64,000 nucleotides of DNA, taken from the NCBI GenBank assembly GCA_017992055.1, contig JAGOPK010000001.1:1-64000 (forward strand), read 5' to 3'. Both the position numbers and the translations under genes were made by a program. Source of the stretch: Burkholderiaceae bacterium. Its GTDB lineage: Bacteria > Pseudomonadota > Gammaproteobacteria > Burkholderiales > Burkholderiaceae_C. Each line of letters starts with the position of its first letter. The stretch's first letter is position 1. Shown piece by piece: positions 19,951 through 26,874 of the stretch. A model generated the notes under the pieces. It did no database searches, had not been told where the DNA came from, and worked only from the letters and a program-made list of their open reading frames with translations.

Positions 19951-20673
19951 ATGGCCGCCCCCGAGCTGCACCTGCCGGATCTGCCCGAGGTCACGGTCAA
20001 CCTGGCGGCGCTGCGCCGGCCGGCGCAGCGGCCGCACCTGTCCTGGCGCTACCGCCTGCAGCAGGCGCTGACGGCCTATCTGCCGCTGGGCCTGATGGCC
20101 TTGCTGGCCGTGGGCACCTGGTGGCTGGTGCGGCACACGCCGGGCGCCGCGCCGCCGCCGGCCGCCGCCGCGCCGCGCAAGGAGCCCGACTACACGATGA
20201 GCGGCTTCTCGGTCAGCCGCTTCAATGCCGAAGGCCGGCTGGTGCTGCGCATCTCGGGCGACCAGCTGCGCCACTATCCCGACACCGACCGCATGGAAAT
20301 CGAGGGCGTGAAGATCCAGGCCATCGCGCCCGATGGCCGCGTCACCGATGCCAGCGCCCGCCGCGCGCTGGCCAATGGCGACGGCAGCGAGATCCAGCTG
20401 CTGGGCGGCGCCCAGGTGCTGGCACCGCTGCCCGACGGCGATACGCTGGAGGTGCAGGGCGAGTTCCTGCATGCCTTCACCCGCTTCGAGCGCCTGCGCT
20501 CGCACCTGCCGGTGCGCGTGCGCCGCGGCGGCAGCGACATCCGCGCCGGCGGCCTGGACTACGAGCACCCCACCGGCCTGCTGCAACTGGCCGGCCCGGT
20601 GCGGGCCACGCTGCTGCCGCGGCGGCCTCCTCTGCCCACGCCACCGGCCCCTGCCAAGGACGCTGCACGATGA
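19951..20673 (+). CDS. lptC: LPS export system periplasmic protein LptC
   Basis: Bitopic inner-membrane protein that passes LPS from LptBFG to LptA. The 240-residue product has one membrane helix (YLPLGLMALLAVGTWWLV, about residues 50-67), a Pro/Ala linker and a periplasmic beta-jellyroll. The jellyroll has the family's opening DYTMSGFSVSRFNAEGRL and later HYPDTDRMEIEGVKIQ. Its stop overlaps the next gene's ATG (ATGA). In many proteobacteria lptA and lptB follow; here an SDR gene does, so LptAB must be encoded elsewhere. Confidence 0.9.
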   Translation: MAAPELHLPDLPEVTVNLAALRRPAQRPHLSWRYRLQQALTAYLPLGLMALLAVGTWWLVRHTPGAAPPPAAAAPRKEPDYTMSGFSVSRFNAEGRLVLRISGDQLRHYPDTDRMEIEGVKIQAIAPDGRVTDASARRALANGDGSEIQLLGGAQVLAPLPDGDTLEVQGEFLHAFTRFERLRSHLPVRVRRGGSDIRAGGLDYEHPTGLLQLAGPVRATLLPRRPPLPTPPAPAKDAAR

Positions 20674-21449
20674 CCCCCCCGCCGCTGGCCTACATCACCG
20701 GAGCATCCAGCGGCATCGGCCAGGCGCTGGCACTGCGCTTCCACCAGGCCGGCTGGCGCCTGGCCCTGGTGGCGCGGCGCGGCGACGAGCTGCGCGCCTG
20801 GGCGCAGTCGCAGGGCATTGCCGGCGAGCGCCTGGCCGTCTACAGCGCCGATGTGCGCGACCTGGCGGCCATCACCGCCGCCGGCCAGGACTGCATCGTG
20901 CAATGTGGCCTGCCCGACGTGGTCATCGCCAATGCCGGCATCAGCGTGGGCATGGACACCGCCGACGCCGCCGACCTGGAGGTGATGCGGCGCACGCTGG
21001 ACACCAATCTGCTGGGCATGGCCGCCACCTTCCAGCCCTTCGTCGCCGGCATGCGCCAGCGCCGCTCGGGCCGCCTGGTCGGCGTGGCCAGCGTGGCCGG
21101 CATCCGCGGCCTGCCCGGCCATGGCGCCTACTGCGCCAGCAAGGCCGGCGCCATCGCCTACCTGGAAAGCCTGCGCGGCGAATGCCGCGACGCTGGCGTG
21201 CAGGTGGTGACCCTGGTGCCGGGCTACATCGACACGCCGCTGACCCAGCGCAACCGCTATGCGATGCCGTTTCTGATGCCGGCCTCCGACTTTGCCGACC
21301 GCGCCTTCCGCGCCATCGAGGCCGGCGAGCGCTACCGCGTCATCCCGTGGCAGATGGGCGTGGTGGCCCGCTTGCTGCGCGCCCTGCCCGATGCGCTGTA
21401 CGACCGTCTGCTGGCCGGCCGGCCGCGCAAGCGCCGGCAAGGCGAGTAG
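20670..21449 (+). CDS. SDR-family oxidoreductase
   Basis: Classical short-chain dehydrogenase/reductase of 259 residues. The nucleotide-binding YITGASSGIGQAL is at the N terminus, then the structural VIANAGIS, catalytic Ser in VGVASVAGIRG and the YxxxK pair in YCASKAGA. A C-terminal basic tail (RPRKRRQ) and hydrophobic segment suggest membrane association. The substrate is unknown. Overlap with lptC by 4 bp and the shared operon suggest a role connected with lipid or envelope metabolism, but this is inference. A bidirectional terminator follows. Confidence 0.9.
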   Translation: MTPPPLAYITGASSGIGQALALRFHQAGWRLALVARRGDELRAWAQSQGIAGERLAVYSADVRDLAAITAAGQDCIVQCGLPDVVIANAGISVGMDTADAADLEVMRRTLDTNLLGMAATFQPFVAGMRQRRSGRLVGVASVAGIRGLPGHGAYCASKAGAIAYLESLRGECRDAGVQVVTLVPGYIDTPLTQRNRYAMPFLMPASDFADRAFRAIEAGERYRVIPWQMGVVARLLRALPDALYDRLLAGRPRKRRQGE

Positions 21450-21463
21450 AGCGGACAGACGAC

Positions 21464-21490
21464 AAAAAGGGCACCCGAGGGTGCCCTTTT
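21464..21490 (+). terminator. Bidirectional rho-independent terminator
   Basis: AAAAGGGCACCC (21465-21476) pairs with GGGTGCCCTTTT (21479-21490) around a tiny loop, so each strand ends in a run of T after the stem. It sits between the convergent SDR and RRM-protein genes and can serve both. Confidence 0.88.
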
Positions 21491-21516
21491 GATGCTGCGC
21501 GCAGCGCAGGCCGGGA

Positions 21517-22005
21517 TCAGTAGCTCGAACCGCCGCCGTAGCCGCCGCCGCCGCCGCGCGGGCCACGGCCGCCGGTGCCGTAGGGGCTGCGGCCACCGCC
21601 GCCGCCACCACCACCGTAGCCGCCACCACCGCCGCCGCCGCCGTAGCCGCCGCCACCACCGCCGCTGCGACCGCCGCCACCACCACCGTAGCCGCCACCG
21701 CCGCCACCGTAGGAACGGCCACCACCGCCGCCGCCACCGAAGCCACCCGGACGCTCTTCACGCGGACGGGCTTCGTTGACCACCAGCGGACGGCCTTCCA
21801 GCGGCTGACCGTTCATCGCGTTCATCGCCGCCTGAGCCTCTGCCGCCGACGACATCTCGACGAAGCCGAAGCCCTTCGAACGACCGGTTTCGCGGTCCAT
21901 CATGACCTTGGCGGAGGTCACGGCGCCGAATTGCGAGAACGCCTCTTGCAGCGACTCGTCACGCACCGAATAGGCAAGATTGCCGACGTACAGCTTGTTT
22001 CCCAT
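21517..22005 (-). CDS. Glycine-rich RNA-binding protein (single RRM)
   Basis: The 162-residue protein has one RNA-recognition motif in residues 1-80: RNP2 KLYVGNLAYS and RNP1 SKGFGFVEM. An RGG/GYGG-type tail of about 75 residues, almost all Gly with scattered Tyr, Arg and Ser, follows. Such bacterial RRM proteins are often cold-induced RNA chaperones; that role is inferred from the family. The ATG at 22005 has AGGAG about nine bases upstream. The 180-bp region upstream could contain a long leader. Confidence 0.92.
   Translation of the reverse strand: MGNKLYVGNLAYSVRDESLQEAFSQFGAVTSAKVMMDRETGRSKGFGFVEMSSAAEAQAAMNAMNGQPLEGRPLVVNEARPREERPGGFGGGGGGGRSYGGGGGGYGGGGGGRSGGGGGGYGGGGGGGGYGGGGGGGGRSPYGTGGRGPRGGGGGYGGGSSY
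21520..21750 (-). repeat. Low-complexity GGN-codon tract encoding the Gly-rich tail
   Basis: Nearly continuous Gly codons, interrupted by Tyr and Arg codons in a GGGGGYGG-like rhythm, form imperfect tandem repeats. Tracts of this kind vary in length between strains through slippage and are prone to assembly error. It lies entirely within the RRM gene. Confidence 0.8.
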
Positions 22006-22187
22006 GAGGGGAAGCTCCTAGACACAAGAAATGAAAACCATGTGGAGCTTCAACCCAGCGTGAACCACTCAAGCTACAGGCGCCGTCTCCGAACACGGGC
22101 CGGGGAAATAAAACACCCCTCGGACCATTATGGTGGCAAAGCGCGTGCCAAGGCCAGTCTGTCAAGGCCTGGGCTAACCCGGACAGT

Positions 22188-23177
22188 ATGATGGCCGCCA
22201 CGATGTTGCCTGCACCCGACACTGGCCCGGCCGCGCCCGCTCCAACCGCGCGCCGCGCCGGCCCGCTGCAGGCCCTGGATGCGGTGCTGCAGGGCTGTGT
22301 GGACTCGGTGCACAACACCGGCGCGCTGTACCTGCTGCTGCTGACGCTGACCCTGGCCGGCCTGCTGCTGTCGCCGCTGCAGCATGCGCTGGTGGCCGAG
22401 AACTGGGCCGGTGCCGCCGCCTGGGGCGCGCTGCTGGTGGGGGTGCTGCTGCTGGGCAGCACCGCCGCCGGCCTGGTGCTGATGGACCAGGCCCTGGGCC
22501 GCGAATGCCGGCTGCCGCTGCAGGCGCTGCGTGCCGCGCCGCCGGCGGCACTGCGCCTGGTGGCGATGGTGCTGGGCGTGCTGCTGGCCGTGGCCGCCTT
22601 GGCCGGCGCGGTGCTGGCGCTGCTGGCGGCAGCGCAACTGCCCGGCATCGGCCCGGCGCTGCTGGGCCTGCTGGTGCCGCTGGCGGTGCCGCTGCTGGGC
22701 CTGGCCCTGCTGGTGCTGCTGACCCTGGTCGGTCCGATCGCCGCGCCGGCGGCCTGGTTCGGCCTCACGGTGGGGCAGGCCTGGGCCATGCTGGTGCGCC
22801 AGCTGCGCCTGCGCCTGGTGCATGCGGTGCTGCTGTCGGCCGCGGTGAGCCTGCTGTCGGCGCTGACCGCGGCTCTGGTCTCGGCGGTGGTGCTGGCCGG
22901 CGGCCGGGCGCTGGCGGCGCTGGCCGTCGGCGTGGTCGGCCTGCCGCTGGCGCCGCAGCCCTTTCTGGCGGCGCTGTTCGGCCAGGCGCTGCGCGTGGCG
23001 CCGGGCGCGCCGGCCCTGCCCGAGCACACGGCGGCGGCCATCACCGGTGCCGGCCTGGTGTTTGCGCTGGGCCTGGTGCTGCCGGGCGTGGTCTATCTGC
23101 GCGGCCTGTGCGAGCTGTTCCTGGCGCTGCGCCGGGCCGATGGCGAGCCGGCGGGCGAACCCGGGGCTGCACCCTAG
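22188..23177 (+). CDS. Multi-pass membrane protein of unknown function
   Basis: The 329-residue product is very hydrophobic with about six to seven predicted membrane helices (Leu/Ala/Val runs near residues 45-65, 75-95, 125-155, 160-190, 215-245, 285-310). No catalytic motif is visible. I do not recognise it; YihY/BPSS-type or DUF4013-like membrane families are possible but unsupported. Starts at ATG 22188, 22191 or 22203 are all plausible. It is divergent from the RRM gene and 34 bp ahead of the marC-like gene, with which it may be cotranscribed. Confidence 0.7.
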   Translation: MMAATMLPAPDTGPAAPAPTARRAGPLQALDAVLQGCVDSVHNTGALYLLLLTLTLAGLLLSPLQHALVAENWAGAAAWGALLVGVLLLGSTAAGLVLMDQALGRECRLPLQALRAAPPAALRLVAMVLGVLLAVAALAGAVLALLAAAQLPGIGPALLGLLVPLAVPLLGLALLVLLTLVGPIAAPAAWFGLTVGQAWAMLVRQLRLRLVHAVLLSAAVSLLSALTAALVSAVVLAGGRALAALAVGVVGLPLAPQPFLAALFGQALRVAPGAPALPEHTAAAITGAGLVFALGLVLPGVVYLRGLCELFLALRRADGEPAGEPGAAP

Positions 23178-23211
23178 CCGCCGCGCCGGGCGCCGCGCCT
23201 ACCATCGCCGC

Positions 23212-23853
23212 ATGGACCTGCTGAAGCCGCTGATCGCGCTGCTTGCCATCGTCAACCCGATCGGCGCGGTGCCGTTTTTCCTGGCCTTCACCCAGGACCT
23301 GCCGCCCGAGCAGCGCCTGCGCACGCGGCGCGTGGCCAGCTTCGCGGCCTTCTGCGTGATCGCCGTCAGCGGCCTGGCCGGGCTGCAGATCATCGGCTTC
23401 TTCGGCATCTCGATCGCCTCGTTCCAGGTCGGCGGCGGCATGCTGCTGCTGATGTCGGCCCTGCACATGCTGAATGCCCAGCCGGCCGAGAGCCGGCCCG
23501 ACGACATCGACGAGGGCCGCGACAAGGCCGATGCCGGCGCCAGCGTGGCCGTGGTGCCGCTGACCATTCCGCTGCTCACCGGGCCGGCGACGATCTCGAC
23601 CATGGTCATCTATGCCGAGAAGACGCGCCACTTCTGGGAGCATGCGGTGCTGGTCGGCTATGGCGTGGTCATCGGCCTGGCCACCTATGCGGCCTTTGCC
23701 GCCTCGGGCCGCATCGCCCAGGTGCTGGGCCGCACCGGCATCAATGTGATGACGCGGCTGATGGGCCTGATCCTGGCGGCGATGGCGGTGGAACTGCTGG
23801 CCGATGGCCTGGTGAAGCTGTTTCCCATCCTCGGCAGCGCCGCCTTGAAGTGA
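23212..23853 (+). CDS. MarC-family integral membrane protein
   Basis: A 213-residue inner-membrane protein with six hydrophobic helices. MarC/UPF0056 features are the N-terminal LLAIVNPIGAVPFFLAFT, the middle VAVVPLTIPLLTGPATISTM and the C-terminal NVMTRLMGLILAAMAVELLADG. The family is often annotated as multiple-antibiotic-resistance related, but that role has not held up and its transport function is unknown. ATG 23212 gives the normal length; the longer frame upstream overlaps the preceding gene. Confidence 0.9.
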   Translation: MDLLKPLIALLAIVNPIGAVPFFLAFTQDLPPEQRLRTRRVASFAAFCVIAVSGLAGLQIIGFFGISIASFQVGGGMLLLMSALHMLNAQPAESRPDDIDEGRDKADAGASVAVVPLTIPLLTGPATISTMVIYAEKTRHFWEHAVLVGYGVVIGLATYAAFAASGRIAQVLGRTGINVMTRLMGLILAAMAVELLADGLVKLFPILGSAALK

Positions 23854-23863
23854 CCTTTCCCCG

Positions 23864-25534
23864 ATGAACGACGACGCTCCCATCTACGACCGCATCATCG
23901 TCGGCGCCGGCACCGCCGGCTGCCTGCTGGCCAACCGGCTGTCGGCGGCGCCCGGCCAGCGTGTGCTGCTGATCGAGGCCGGCGGCAACGACGACTACCT
24001 GTGGGTGCACGTCCCGGTCGGCTACCTGTACTGCATCGGCAATCCGCGCACCGACTGGCTGTACCAGACCGAGGCCGACCCGGGCCTGAACGGCCGCCGC
24101 CTGCGTTATCCGCGTGGCAAGGTGCTGGGCGGCTGCTCCAGCATCAACGGCATGATCTACATGCGCGGCCAGCGCCGCGACTACGACCACTGGGCTGAAG
24201 TCACCGGCGACGCGCGCTGGCGCTGGGACGCCGTGCTGCCGCTGTTCAAGCGCCACGAGGACCACTGGCGCGGCGACAGCGAGCACCATGCGGCGCCGGG
24301 CTTCGACGGCAGCGGCGCGCGCGCCGGTGGCGAATGGCGGGTGGAGAAGCAGCGCCTGTCCTGGGAGATCCTGGATGCGTTCTCGGCGGCCGCCCAGCAG
24401 GCCGGCATTCCGGCCAGCGAGGACTTCAACACCGGCAACAACGAGGGCGTGGGCTATTTCGAGGTCAACCAGCGCCGCGGCGTGCGCTGGAACGCGACCA
24501 AGGCCTTTCTGCGCCCGGTGCAGCACCGCGACAACCTGCAGGTCTGGACCGGTGCCCAGGTGACGCGATTGCTCACCGAGCGCGGCGACGACGGGGCCTT
24601 GCGCGTCACCGGCGTCGAGCTGCTGCCCGAGGGCCACGACCACCAGCATGGCGCGCCGATGGTGGCGCGGCTGGCGCCGGGCGGCGAGATCGTGCTGGCC
24701 GCCGGCGCCGTGGGCACGCCGCAGATCCTGCAGCTGTCGGGCATCGGCCCCGGCGCGCTGCTGCAGCAGCATGGCATCGCGCTGCGGCACGAGCTGCCGG
24801 GCGTCGGCGAGAACCTGCAGGACCACCTGCAGATCCGCGCGGTGTTCGAGGTCGACGGCGTGAAGACGCTGAACACCCAGGCCGCCTCGCTGTGGGGCAA
24901 GGCGCTGATCGGCCTGCGCTACCTGGCCACGCGCAGCGGGCCGATGAGCATGGCGCCGTCGCAGCTGGGCTGCTTCACGCGCAGCTCGCCGGCCTACGGC
25001 TGGCCGAATGTCGAATACCACGTGCAGCCGCTGAGCCTGGACGCCTTCGGCGAGCCGCTGCACCGCTTCAACGCCTTCACCGCCAGCGTCTGCAACCTCA
25101 ACCCGACCAGCCGCGGCACGGTGCGCATCCGCTCGGCGCGGCCCGGCGATGCGCCCTTGATCCAGGCCAACTACCTGAGCACGGCCGAAGACCGCCAGGT
25201 GGCGGCCGATTCGCTGCGGCTGACGCGGCGCATCGCCAGCCAGCCGGCGCTGGCCAGGTACCGGCCGCGCGAGGTCAAGCCCGGCGTGCAGTTCCAGAGC
25301 GACGAGGACCTGGCGCGCCTGGCCGGCGACATCGGCACCACCATCTTCCACCCGGTGGGCACCTGCCGCATGGGCCGCGCCGACGACCCGCTGGCCGTGG
25401 TCGACCCCGAGCTGCGCGTGCGCGGCGTGCAGGGCCTGCGCATTGCCGACGCCAGCGTGATGCCCAGCATCACCAGCGGCAACACCAACAGCCCGACGCT
25501 GATGATTGCCGAGCGCTGCGCCGCGCTGATGTGA
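23864..25534 (+). CDS. GMC-family FAD oxidoreductase (choline/alcohol dehydrogenase-like)
   Basis: A 556-residue flavoenzyme. The FAD-binding IIVGAGTAGCLLANRL is at residues 9-24, then LLIEAGG and the first GMC signature PRGKVLGGCSSINGMIYMRG. The second signature AAGAVGTPQILQLSGIGP is near residue 285. The C-terminal catalytic region has HPVGTCRMG and TSGNTNSPTLMIAER. This pattern matches BetA/AlkJ-type dehydrogenases that oxidise primary alcohols; the substrate is not resolved by sequence alone. It begins 11 bp after the marC-like gene and is followed by a structured untranslated region. Confidence 0.9.
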   Translation: MNDDAPIYDRIIVGAGTAGCLLANRLSAAPGQRVLLIEAGGNDDYLWVHVPVGYLYCIGNPRTDWLYQTEADPGLNGRRLRYPRGKVLGGCSSINGMIYMRGQRRDYDHWAEVTGDARWRWDAVLPLFKRHEDHWRGDSEHHAAPGFDGSGARAGGEWRVEKQRLSWEILDAFSAAAQQAGIPASEDFNTGNNEGVGYFEVNQRRGVRWNATKAFLRPVQHRDNLQVWTGAQVTRLLTERGDDGALRVTGVELLPEGHDHQHGAPMVARLAPGGEIVLAAGAVGTPQILQLSGIGPGALLQQHGIALRHELPGVGENLQDHLQIRAVFEVDGVKTLNTQAASLWGKALIGLRYLATRSGPMSMAPSQLGCFTRSSPAYGWPNVEYHVQPLSLDAFGEPLHRFNAFTASVCNLNPTSRGTVRIRSARPGDAPLIQANYLSTAEDRQVAADSLRLTRRIASQPALARYRPREVKPGVQFQSDEDLARLAGDIGTTIFHPVGTCRMGRADDPLAVVDPELRVRGVQGLRIADASVMPSITSGNTNSPTLMIAERCAALM

Positions 25535-25792
25535 ATGTGGCAAAACCGCCAACACGGCGGGTAATCCCCAGCACGGCGTTGGCGGGTGGCTCCGTACAGT
25601 GCGCGGACTCGGCCGTTAGGAGTGCTCCGCGCGGCCCGGGGGACTGAGGAGACATAGACAAGGCACCCGGCATCGGGTGGCACGAGCAGCGCAGGGCGGC
25701 ACACAACACCACAACGCCGCTGTCTGGCTGCCGTCTGCAAGCCAAACCAACTGTTTTGCGCGCCGGGCCCTTGTGCCCGGCGTTTCTTTTTC
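25535..25792 (+). other. Structured non-coding stretch ending in a terminator
   Basis: No credible gene lies in 25535-25912. The stretch contains several strong hairpins: CCGCCAAC/GTTGGCGG (25546-25553 / 25579-25586), GCGCGGA/TCCGCGC (25601-25607 / 25626-25632) and CACCCG/CGGGTG (25664-25669 / 25674-25679), then an intrinsic terminator. A ribosome-site-like GAGGAGACATAG near 25647 has no start codon after it, so a decayed gene start is possible. It could be a long 3' UTR of the GMC gene or a small RNA. It lacks the conserved SRP RNA loop and I could not match 6S RNA, tmRNA or RNase P RNA. Confidence 0.4.
25761..25792 (+). terminator. Rho-independent terminator
   Basis: CGCCGGGC (25761-25768) pairs with GCCCGGCG (25775-25782), followed by TTTCTTTTTC. 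It terminates rightward transcription from the GMC gene or from an intergenic transcript before the HDOD gene. Confidence 0.85.
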
Positions 25793-25912
25793 TGCGGCGC
25801 CGAATTGACCCCCGGCAGCCGGCCGTTTCCGGGCATGGTCCGCGGCCCGGACGGGCCAGACTCGCAGCATCCTCTTCCCCTGCTGCGGCCGCCCGGCGTG
25901 GCCGATACCGCC

Positions 25913-26740
25913 ATGTCCGTCGCCCCCCAACTGCGCTCGCTCGATATCGACATCCCGGCCAAGCCCGACGTGCTGGTCAAGCTGTCGCTGCTGCTGGCCG
26001 AGGATCAGGTCAACCAGCAGGCCGTGGCCGCCCTGGTCGAGGGCGACATGGCGCTGGCCGCCTCGGTGATGAAGGCCGTCAACTCCTCGCTGTACGGCCT
26101 GGCCGGCCGGGTGCAGACGGTGCAGCAGGCCGTCACCTACCTGGGCACGCGCGAGATCGCCGGCATCACCTTCGAGATGGGCCTGCGCGCGGCCTTTCCG
26201 CCGGCGCCCGAGCTGGAGCCGATCTGGCAGCGCGCCACGCTGCGCTCGTTCCTGATGAGCCGCCTGGCCCAGGCCCTGGGCCTGGACGCCTGGGCCGCGC
26301 ATTCGGCCGGGCTGTTCGAGGAATGCGGCAAGGCGGTGCTGTTCCGCCATGCGCCCGATCACTACCGGGCCATGCTGCGTGCCGCCGTCACCGATGCCGA
26401 CCTGTGCCAGCTGGAGCACACCGGCTTCGGCGTCAGCCACGATGCGCTGGGCGCGGCGCTGTGCGAAAGCTGGGGCCTGGACGGCGCCGTGGTGGCCAGC
26501 GTGCGCCACCATGTGGTGGCCCAGGGCCTGCTGGAGCTGCCGGCCGCGCCACAGCGCCACAGCGTGCTGGCGCTGAGCGTGATCGTGCAGGCCATGCTGA
26601 ACCAGCCCGAGTCGGTGGACGATGTGGTGCCCGAGGTCGCGCCGCAGGCCGACCTGGACGCCACGCTGGCGCTGCGTGCGGTGCGCCGCCTGGCCGAGCA
26701 GGTCAGCGACGCCCAGGAGCATGGCCGCGTGGCCGCCTGA
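25913..26740 (+). CDS. HDOD-domain signalling protein
   Basis: A 275-residue protein made almost entirely of an HDOD domain (a catalytically inactive HD-like output domain). Recognisable parts are IPAKPDVLVKLSLLLAED, ASVMKAVNSSLYGLAGRVQT and VTYLGTREIAGITF in the first 110 residues. HDOD proteins act in signalling and motility or biofilm control, often with cyclic-di-GMP enzymes; several GGDEF/EAL genes lie nearby. ATG 25913 is preferred over ATG 25805 because the extra residues are unlike the family. The partner is unknown. Confidence 0.85.
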   Translation: MSVAPQLRSLDIDIPAKPDVLVKLSLLLAEDQVNQQAVAALVEGDMALAASVMKAVNSSLYGLAGRVQTVQQAVTYLGTREIAGITFEMGLRAAFPPAPELEPIWQRATLRSFLMSRLAQALGLDAWAAHSAGLFEECGKAVLFRHAPDHYRAMLRAAVTDADLCQLEHTGFGVSHDALGAALCESWGLDGAVVASVRHHVVAQGLLELPAAPQRHSVLALSVIVQAMLNQPESVDDVVPEVAPQADLDATLALRAVRRLAEQVSDAQEHGRVAA

Positions 26741-26849
26741 GCCTGCGGCCTGAACCCCGGGCCGTGCTCCCCGCGGCCACGCGGGCTTGCTGGCAAACCC
26801 CAGCCCCGGCACGGCAGTGCCAGGGCTACGCTGCGGCCGGGTCCGATCC

Positions 26850-26861
26850 GGACGGCCGTTC
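26850..26861 (+). promoter_or_regulatory. Candidate TetR-type operator upstream of the acyl-CoA synthetase
   Basis: GGACG-GC-CGTTC forms an almost perfect palindrome ending 13 bases before the ATG at 26875. It differs by one base from GAACG-NN-CGTTC, the same core seen in front of the TetR gene at 59555. Shared control of fatty-acid activation and oxidation is plausible but unproven, and short GC-rich palindromes occur by chance here. Confidence 0.35.
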
Positions 26862-26874
26862 CTGGGGTTATGCC

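Noticed and set aside
21520-21750. CRISPR-like or satellite repeat
   Set aside because: The repetition is explained by Gly codons in the RRM protein tail; there are no spacers.
22006-22187. Sigma70 promoter for the RRM gene (TTGACA on the minus strand at 22160-22165 with CATAAT)
   Set aside because: The two hexamers are about 27 bp apart, too far for a normal promoter; no better pair is seen.
25535-25912. 6S, SRP or RNase P RNA gene
   Set aside because: No SRP GGAAGG-AGCAGC loop, no RNase P core and no confident 6S structure; reported only as an unassigned structured stretch.
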